Source: JALZEG01 sp036258555
Lineage (GTDB): Bacteria; Actinomycetota; CADDZG01; WHSQ01
Direction of reading: 5' to 3'
NCBI GenBank assembly: GCA_036258555.1
Contig: DATADL010000355.1
Coordinates: 1 to 6,456 of the forward strand
DNA length: 6,456 bases
Shown here: positions 1 to 4,439 of the stretch, piece after piece
Layout of the letters: each line of letters opens with the position of its first letter
How positions within the stretch are numbered: the first letter of the stretch is position 1
Program-made: the position numbers and the translations under genes
The notes under the pieces: generated by a model
The model's database searches: none
What the model saw: the letters and a program-made list of their open reading frames with translations, nothing else
What the model was told of the DNA's origin: nothing

Positions 1-183
1 GTCAAGGGCTCGATGTACACGGTCGTCACCATCGCGATCGCGGTATGGGGGCCGGAGACGTTCCTGATCGCGTCGAACGCCGCGGACCAGGTCGTGCACG
101 GGACGATGGCGGTCGCCGGCCTCGGAACCGCGCTGGCGACCCCGCCAACCGGGGGTTCTATCTCCAACCGGCGCTCGCGTTGA
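1..183 (+). CDS. C-terminal fragment of an unrecognised protein (5' end outside window)
   Basis: Frame 1 is open from the first base to a TGA at 181-183 and gives the last 60 residues of a protein. Codon choice is typical of real genes here (mostly G or C at the third position) for about the first 50 codons, which supports it being coding. The visible part has a hydrophobic stretch (residues 5-14, MYTVVTIAIA), then a mixed segment (AVWGPETFLIASNAADQVVH) and a Gly/Ala-rich stretch (AVAGLGTALA). It ends in a basic tail (NRRSR). I do not recognise the family. It could be the end of a membrane protein or of a soluble alpha/beta enzyme. The last ten codons look less biased than the rest, so the natural end could have been altered by a nearby frameshift, but there is no direct proof. 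Confidence 0.55.
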   Translation, partial: VKGSMYTVVTIAIAVWGPETFLIASNAADQVVHGTMAVAGLGTALATPPTGGSISNRRSR

Positions 184-259
184 CTTTGCCTTGCGCCTAC
201 GGCCTCGGCCTCGCCGTGGTGGAAGAGAGCTCACCTCTATTACTAGTCGCTACTTGTGT

Positions 260-265
260 TAGAGT
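260..265 (+). promoter_or_regulatory. Candidate -10 element upstream of the leader ORF and SDR
   Basis: TAGAGT matches TANNNT and lies in the most AT-rich patch of the gap. Transcription from about 272 would give a short leader carrying GGAAGGA (288-294) before the ATG at 307. There is no recognisable -35 sequence at the proper distance, so support is weak. Confidence 0.22.
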
Positions 266-306
266 CCGACAATCACCCTTGAAGAGCGGAAGGACAGACC
301 TCGGCC

Positions 307-372
307 ATGTCTGGATTGCTCCACGCCGCCACGCGGGAGGACCTCCCGGCCTCGTGCGGTGAGCGCTGGTGA
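307..372 (+). CDS. Possible 21-codon leader ORF overlapping the SDR start
   Basis: An ATG at 307 opens a 21-residue frame (starting MSGLLHAATRED, ending CGERW) that stops with TGA at 370-372. The stop overlaps the GTG start of the dehydrogenase as GTGA, the same four-base overlap seen between the two export genes at 4436-4439. A purine-rich GGAAGGA lies 12 bases before the ATG, longer than ideal spacing. The peptide has no signal sequence, no GG cleavage motif and no recognisable family. If translated it would most plausibly couple translation to the downstream gene, which lacks a good ribosome binding site of its own. At 21 codons it could easily be chance, so I rate it low. Confidence 0.22.
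   Translation: MSGLLHAATREDLPASCGERW
334..348 (+). repeat. Perfect 7-bp inverted repeat with 1-base centre
   Basis: CGGGAGG, then A, then CCTCCCG. The spacer is too short for a good RNA hairpin, so as a functional element it would be better read as a dimeric protein-binding site 20 bases before the SDR start. It could equally be a chance palindrome in GC-rich DNA. Confidence 0.3.
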
Positions 373-1079
373 ACGCCAGGCGCCGCGTCCTCGTCACGGG
401 CGGCACGGGCGCCCTCGGCACGGGCGTCACGAAGCGGTTCCTGCAGGAGGGCCACGAAGTCGTGGCGTCTTGGATAGTCGAGGCGGAGGCCGACCGCCTG
501 CGGCGCGACCTCGCGGATAGCGGGGACCTGCTGCTCGTACGGGCCGACGTCACGCGGCCCCCGGACGTCTCGAGGATGGTCGCCGAGGTCGAGGCGTCGG
601 CGGGCCCGGTGGACGCGCTCGTGCACCTCGTCGGGATGTGGCGCGGGGGATCGGCCCTGCACGAGACCGAGGACGCGACGTGGGACCTCGTCATGGACGT
701 GAACCTCCGCAGCGCGTTCAACTGCGCGCGTGCGGTGCTGCCGGGCATGCTCCAGCGCGGGTGGGGCCGGCTCGTCTTCGTGTCGAGCGAGACCGCGCGT
801 CGCGGACAGGCGCGCCAGGTCCCGTACGCGGTGTCGAAGGCCGCGGTGGCGGCACTGGCCGAGGCGATAGCGGACGAGACCCGCGGCACCGGCGTCACCG
901 CCAACGCGCTGTCTCCGTCGGTCATCGACACGCCCGCCAACCGCGCGGCGTTCCCCGGCTCCGATCACGGCAGGTGGGTGTCACCGGAAGACCTCGCCTC
1001 GGCCGTCCACTTCCTGACGACCGACGCGGCCGGAGCGATCACCGGTACGACCCTGCCGGTGCCCGGAGGCGTCGCCTAG
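369..1079 (+). CDS. Short-chain dehydrogenase/reductase (SDR), NAD(P)-dependent
   Basis: This 236-residue protein has the length and motif order of a classical SDR, a soluble oxidoreductase that moves hydride between NAD(P)H and a carbonyl or alcohol. The dinucleotide-binding loop is TGGTGALG (residues 10-17). D60-V61 fits the adenine-contacting Asp-Val. The catalytic set is complete: N112 in DVNL, S139/S140 in VFVSS, Y153 and K157 in YAVSK. The C-terminal GTTLPVPGG segment is typical of FabG-like members. Two usual motifs differ: the NNAG after strand 4 is HLVG (86-89), and the PG after strand 6 is PS (183-184). No clear acidic or basic residue after strand 2 settles NAD against NADP. The GTG at 369 is the first possible standard start because an in-frame TGA lies at 360-362. 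No strong ribosome binding site precedes it. The substrate is unknown, and the next gene starts 43 bases downstream. Confidence 0.9.
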   Translation: MNARRRVLVTGGTGALGTGVTKRFLQEGHEVVASWIVEAEADRLRRDLADSGDLLLVRADVTRPPDVSRMVAEVEASAGPVDALVHLVGMWRGGSALHETEDATWDLVMDVNLRSAFNCARAVLPGMLQRGWGRLVFVSSETARRGQARQVPYAVSKAAVAALAEAIADETRGTGVTANALSPSVIDTPANRAAFPGSDHGRWVSPEDLASAVHFLTTDAAGAITGTTLPVPGGVA

Positions 1080-1108
1080 AGAACGCCGCGCGGCCCGGCG
1101 ACCGGTCG

Positions 1109-1114
1109 TAGGGT
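1109..1114 (+). promoter_or_regulatory. Putative -10 element of a leaderless transcript for the fusion gene
   Basis: TAGGGT lies with exactly eight bases between it and the GTG at 1123, so transcription would begin at or next to the start codon. No purine-rich Shine-Dalgarno is convincingly placed; the only candidate is GGGG at 1117-1120, just two bases from the GTG and therefore too close. The same arrangement recurs at 3901-3906. The -35 region shows no consensus match. Confidence 0.45.
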
Positions 1115-1122
1115 CCGGGGTC

Positions 1123-3855
1123 GTGAGCGACGCTTCGTTGCCCCCCGGGTACCCGCGGCACCGGATGGTGCACGTGACGCTCCGCGACGGGTCGACGATC
1201 GGCGTCCGGCCCGTGCTGCCCGGAGACCTCCCCCGCCTCGAGGACCTCTTCGCCGGGCTGTCCGAACGCTCGTCGCACATGCGCTTCCACGGCCTCGGCG
1301 GCGTCTCGCCGGAGTCCCTGCACCGCCTCGCCTCGGTCGACTACCGCGAGTCGTTCTCGCTCGTGGCCGAGACGGGATGGCGCGAGGGCACGCGGCTGGT
1401 GGCGCTCGCGAGCTACTTCGCCTCGGAACGGGCGCGCGCCGAGATGTCGCTCGCCGTCGCGGACGACTTCCAGGGCCTCGGGCTCGGCAGCATCCTCATC
1501 GAGCACCTGGGCGAGGCCGCGGCCGAAGCCGGGATCGGGACCTTCCACGCGGAGGTGCTCGCAGCGAACGCCGACATGCTCGAGGTGCTGCACCACCTCG
1601 ACCTCCCCGTGCGGACCGAGCGCGAGCAGGGAGTCGTGCACGCGGAGTTCCCAACCGCGCCCACGCCCGAGGCGGTCGAGTCCTTCGAGCGACGGGAGGC
1701 CGTGGCGGCCGCGGCGGGGGTCGCTCGCTTCCTCCGGCCGCGGTCGGTGGCCGTCGTCGGCGCGTCCCGCCGCCGCGGGACGATCTCCGGCGAGGTCTTC
1801 CGCAACCTGCTCGACGGTGGCTTCGAGGGCCCCGTGTACCCCGTCAACCCCAAGAGCGACGTCGTCCAGTCCGTGCGCGCCTACCCGTCGGTCCTCGACG
1901 TGCCGGCCGAGGTCGACCTCGCAGTGATCGTCGTCCCCGCGGCGGCGGTCTCCGCCGTCGCGCGGGACTGCGGCGAGAAGGGCGTGAAGGCGCTGCTGGT
2001 CATCAGCGCGGGATTCGGCGAGACCGACGAAGCGGGCGAGGCGCGCCAGCGCGAGCTCCTCGAGATCGCACGCGGCTACGGCATGCGCGTCGTCGGGCCG
2101 AACTGCATGGGCCTGATGAACACGCACGGCGACTTCCGGCTGAACGCGAGCTTCGCCCCGCATGCCCCTGCGCCCGGGCGCCTCGGCTTCTCGTCCCAGT
2201 CGGGAGCGCTCGGCATCGCGGTCATCGACAGGACCCGCGAGCTGGGGCTCGGCATGTCGAGCTTCGTCTCGGTCGGCAACAAGGCGGACGTCTCGGGCAA
2301 CGACCTCCTGCAGTACTGGGAGAGCGACGAATGCACCGACGTCGTCCTCCTCTACCTGGAGTCGTTCGGCAACCCGCGGAAGTTCGCGCGGATAGCGCGC
2401 CGCGTCTCGAGGCACAAGCCGATCGTGGCGGTCAAGAGCGGGCGCTCCCGGGCGGGGGCGCGGGCCGCCGCGTCGCATACCGGGAGCCTCGCCGCCGGGG
2501 ACGTCGCCGTCGACGCGTTGTTCCGGCAGGCGGGGGTGATCCGAACCGACACGCTCGAGGAGCTGTTCGACGTCGCGAGCCTGCTCGCGAACCAGCCGCT
2601 GCCGGAAGGTCCCGGCGTCGGCATCCTCACCAACGCGGGCGGGCTCGGCATCCTGTGCGCCGACGCGTGCGAAGCCGCGGGGCTCACCGTGCCGGACCTC
2701 GCGGACGAGACGAAGGCCGCGCTGCGCGAGCTGCTACCGGCCGAGGCCAGCGTCGGCAACCCCGTCGACATGATCGCGTCGGCCACCGCCGAGCAGTACG
2801 CGACGTCGCTGGAGCTGCTCGCGCGCGACCCCGGCATCCAGACGGTGGTAGTCATATTCATCCCACCGCTCGTGACGCGGCCGGAAGACGTCGCCGCGGC
2901 GATCGCGGCGACGTCGCGCGCCGTGACCGGCGTCACCGTCGTCTCCTGCTTCCTCGGCGTGCAGGGGATCCACAACCTGTTGCGCAGCGACGACCTCGTC
3001 GTGCCGTCGTTCGCGTTCCCGGAGGCCGCGGCGCAGGCGCTCGGCCGCGTCGCCTCGTATGCGGCATGGCGCCGGCGCCCGGAGGGGACCGTGCCCGAGC
3101 TGGACGTCGACCGCGCGGAGGCGCGGCACCTCGCGGGGTCGCTGCTCGAGGACGGCGAGCGATGGCTCGAGCAGAACGCGGTACAGGGTCTCCTGCGCCA
3201 CTACGGCGTGCCGACGGCGCGCACGGTGCTCGTCCCCGACGCCCGCGACGTCGAGGCCGCCGCCGGGGAGATCGGCGGACCCGTCGCGGTCAAGCTCGAC
3301 TCGCGCACGATCGTCCACAAGACCGACGTGGACGGTGTGCGCCTCGGTCTGGAGACCCCGGCCGACGCGGCGCGCGCCGCGCGCGAGATCGAGGCGTCGC
3401 TGGAAGAGCGCGGCCTCCGCGACCGGCTGGACGGCTTCCTCGTCCAGCAGATGGTGACGGCCGAGGGGGCCGAGCTGTTCGTCGGCGTCACCCACGACCC
3501 CCTTTTCGGCCCGCTCCTCGCGTGCGGCTCGGGCGGGACGCTCGTCGAGCTGATGCGCGACGTCGCGGTCAGGATCACGCCGGTGACCGACGTCGACGTC
3601 GACGAGATGCTCCGGTCGCTGCGGACGTGGCCGCTGTTCGAGGGCTACCGCGGCCAGCCGCCCATCGACCTCGAAGCCGTTCGGTCACTTCTGTTCCGGA
3701 TCTCGGCGATGGTCGAGGACCTCCCGCACATCGCGGAGCTGGACCTGAACCCCGTGCTCGTGGGCGCGGAGGGCTCCGGGGCGATAGCGCTGGATGCGCG
3801 GATCCGCCTGGCGCGGCCCTCGCCGCGGAGGCCGCTGGGCGCTCGTACGGCCTAG
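1123..3855 (+). CDS. GNAT acetyltransferase fused to ADP-forming acyl-CoA synthetase (Pat-like)
   Basis: A 910-residue fusion. Residues about 16-172 form a GNAT acetyltransferase domain with the acetyl-CoA pyrophosphate loop QGLGLG (117-122). Residues about 200-640 match the alpha part of ADP-forming acetate/acyl-CoA ligases: Rossmann CoA-binding site VAVVGAS (209-215), VGPNCMG around N327, SSQSGALG (357-364), GNKADVSGNDLL, and SHTG with the phospho-accepting histidine H452. NAGGLG and NPVDM follow. Residues about 683-900 are an ATP-grasp beta part with K724, HKTD starting at H732, GSGGTLVEL and ELDLNP. The complete ligase would convert acyl-CoA, ADP and phosphate to acid, CoA and ATP, or the reverse. 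Related proteins (enteric Pat/PatZ, Streptomyces lividans PatA) acetylate lysines of acyl-CoA synthetases; Streptomyces PatA is reported to have GNAT first, as here. Which activity dominates cannot be read from sequence. GTG at 1123 is chosen from the TAGGGT element eight bases upstream; an in-frame ATG at 1165 is the alternative. Confidence 0.92.
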   Translation: MSDASLPPGYPRHRMVHVTLRDGSTIGVRPVLPGDLPRLEDLFAGLSERSSHMRFHGLGGVSPESLHRLASVDYRESFSLVAETGWREGTRLVALASYFASERARAEMSLAVADDFQGLGLGSILIEHLGEAAAEAGIGTFHAEVLAANADMLEVLHHLDLPVRTEREQGVVHAEFPTAPTPEAVESFERREAVAAAAGVARFLRPRSVAVVGASRRRGTISGEVFRNLLDGGFEGPVYPVNPKSDVVQSVRAYPSVLDVPAEVDLAVIVVPAAAVSAVARDCGEKGVKALLVISAGFGETDEAGEARQRELLEIARGYGMRVVGPNCMGLMNTHGDFRLNASFAPHAPAPGRLGFSSQSGALGIAVIDRTRELGLGMSSFVSVGNKADVSGNDLLQYWESDECTDVVLLYLESFGNPRKFARIARRVSRHKPIVAVKSGRSRAGARAAASHTGSLAAGDVAVDALFRQAGVIRTDTLEELFDVASLLANQPLPEGPGVGILTNAGGLGILCADACEAAGLTVPDLADETKAALRELLPAEASVGNPVDMIASATAEQYATSLELLARDPGIQTVVVIFIPPLVTRPEDVAAAIAATSRAVTGVTVVSCFLGVQGIHNLLRSDDLVVPSFAFPEAAAQALGRVASYAAWRRRPEGTVPELDVDRAEARHLAGSLLEDGERWLEQNAVQGLLRHYGVPTARTVLVPDARDVEAAAGEIGGPVAVKLDSRTIVHKTDVDGVRLGLETPADAARAAREIEASLEERGLRDRLDGFLVQQMVTAEGAELFVGVTHDPLFGPLLACGSGGTLVELMRDVAVRITPVTDVDVDEMLRSLRTWPLFEGYRGQPPIDLEAVRSLLFRISAMVEDLPHIAELDLNPVLVGAEGSGAIALDARIRLARPSPRRPLGARTA

Positions 3856-3864
3856 ACGGGCCTT

Positions 3865-3882
3865 CGTAACCGTCACCGTCAC
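3865..3882 (+). repeat. Three tandem hexamers CGTAAC-CGTCAC-CGTCAC before the export operon
   Basis: Three adjacent six-base units, two identical and one differing at one base, fill the first part of the 59-base gap between the fusion gene and the export genes. The last unit ends 18 bases before the TAGCAT element, so it sits where a -35 box or an activator/repressor site would be. The function is inferred from position only. Confidence 0.35.
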
Positions 3883-3900
3883 TGCCGCTCGGGGGTCTCG

Positions 3901-3906
3901 TAGCAT
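3901..3906 (+). promoter_or_regulatory. Putative -10 element of a leaderless transcript for the export operon
   Basis: TAGCAT has exactly eight bases between it and the ATG at 3915, the same spacing as TAGGGT before the GTG at 1123. The flanks also agree: G before the hexamer, G three bases after it, and GTC immediately before the start codon. No Shine-Dalgarno sequence lies at a usable distance; the GGGGG at 3891-3895 is about 19 bases from the ATG. A transcript starting around 3913-3915 would be leaderless and would read through both export genes. Confidence 0.5.
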
Positions 3907-3914
3907 GGGCCGTC

Positions 3915-4439
3915 ATGAGCGAGCGTGAGCCGCTGTTCCGTGAGGAGGCGGTCGAGTACCAGAAGAAGAAGGCGTCGGCGGCGGACCTCGTGAGGCTGTC
4001 GGTCGGCTGGGCGAAGGCAGGTTTCTGGCTCGTGCTCGTCGCGGTCGTCGCGATCGTCGTCACCGCTTCGGTCGTGAGGGTCGAGCGGGTCGCGCAGGCT
4101 CTTGCGATGGTCGGGGACGGCGGCGAGGTCACCGGCCTGATGCCCGCCGGTCAGGGACCGCTTCCGATCGAAGGGTCGACCGCGACGTATGTGCCCCCCG
4201 ACGGGAGGTCCGAGCAGGACGTGCGCGTGGAGTCCGTCGAGGAATCCGTGCCGGCCGAGGAGGCGCGGGAGCGGTTCCCGGGGCTCGCGCTCGCGATCGC
4301 CGGGCCCGTCACGGTCGTGCGCGCGTCCGGGCTCGACGGCAGAGCTCAGTTCGGTGGTGAGCTCCGGGTGAAGACCGGGTCGGAGCCCGTGATCGTGTCC
4401 TTCGTGCCCGGCCTGCGCGAGCTGTTCGGAGAGTCGTGA
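3915..4439 (+). CDS. Small single-pass membrane protein, HlyD-like adaptor without hairpin
   Basis: This 174-residue protein begins with a charged cytoplasmic segment (PLFREEAVEYQKKK, residues 6-19) that resembles the N-terminus of HlyD-type membrane-fusion proteins of bacteriocin exporters, including NHLM-type ones. One transmembrane helix follows at about 34-54 (VGWAKAGFWLVLVAVVAIVV begins near residue 30). The outside part, about 55-174, looks beta-rich and ends in VIVSFVPGLRELFG, reminiscent of the end of the HlyD beta-barrel domain. Typical family members are around 400 residues and carry two lipoyl half-motifs and a coiled-coil hairpin between the helix and the barrel. None of that is present here. 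The frame is continuous and codon use is normal, so this looks like a compact form rather than a broken gene. It overlaps the transporter gene by four bases, which implies translational coupling and a shared complex. HlyD kinship is inferred from ends and context, without an alignment; it could be an unrelated bitopic partner. Confidence 0.65.
   Translation: MSEREPLFREEAVEYQKKKASAADLVRLSVGWAKAGFWLVLVAVVAIVVTASVVRVERVAQALAMVGDGGEVTGLMPAGQGPLPIEGSTATYVPPDGRSEQDVRVESVEESVPAEEARERFPGLALAIAGPVTVVRASGLDGRAQFGGELRVKTGSEPVIVSFVPGLRELFGES

Larger units (their letters stand above)
184..368 (+). other. Upstream region of the SDR gene, mostly non-coding
   Basis: This 185-base gap separates the partial gene from the dehydrogenase. 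It contains an AT-richer patch at about 236-265, which stands out against the surrounding GC-rich sequence and is the natural place for a promoter. TAGAGT at 260-265 fits a TANNNT -10 element, but no convincing -35 hexamer lies 16-18 bases before it. A purine-rich GGAAGGA at 288-294 could be a ribosome binding site for the small ORF at 307-372. A perfect inverted repeat lies at 334-348. I see no tRNA, no clear rho-independent terminator (no hairpin followed by a T run) and no repeat array. Confidence 0.4.

Noticed and set aside
180..185. TTGACT as a -35 box
   Set aside because: The hexamer is good, but the sequence 16-18 bases downstream is GC-rich with no -10-like hexamer.
45..362. 105-codon plus-strand frame across the first gene and the gap
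   Set aside because: It is out of frame with the better-biased coding of 1-183, continues through the AT-richer patch, and shows no family motif.
1039..2478. 479-codon open frame on the minus strand opposite the fusion gene
   Set aside because: Long antisense frames are expected opposite GC-rich genes with strong third-position bias. The translation is rich in Arg, Asp, Glu, His and Val with no recognisable motif, while the plus-strand protein carries full enzyme motifs.
1377..3869. 830-codon plus-strand frame inside the fusion gene
   Set aside because: The translation is extremely Arg/Ala/Gly-rich without domains. It is the out-of-frame shadow of the ligase gene.
3856..3900. Rho-independent terminator after the fusion gene
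   Set aside because: GGCC-containing sequences could pair weakly, but there is no stable stem followed by a T run.
3905..3928. Earlier ATG at 3905 as start of the small membrane protein
   Set aside because: It is in another frame and stops after seven codons. The ATG at 3915 opens the long frame.
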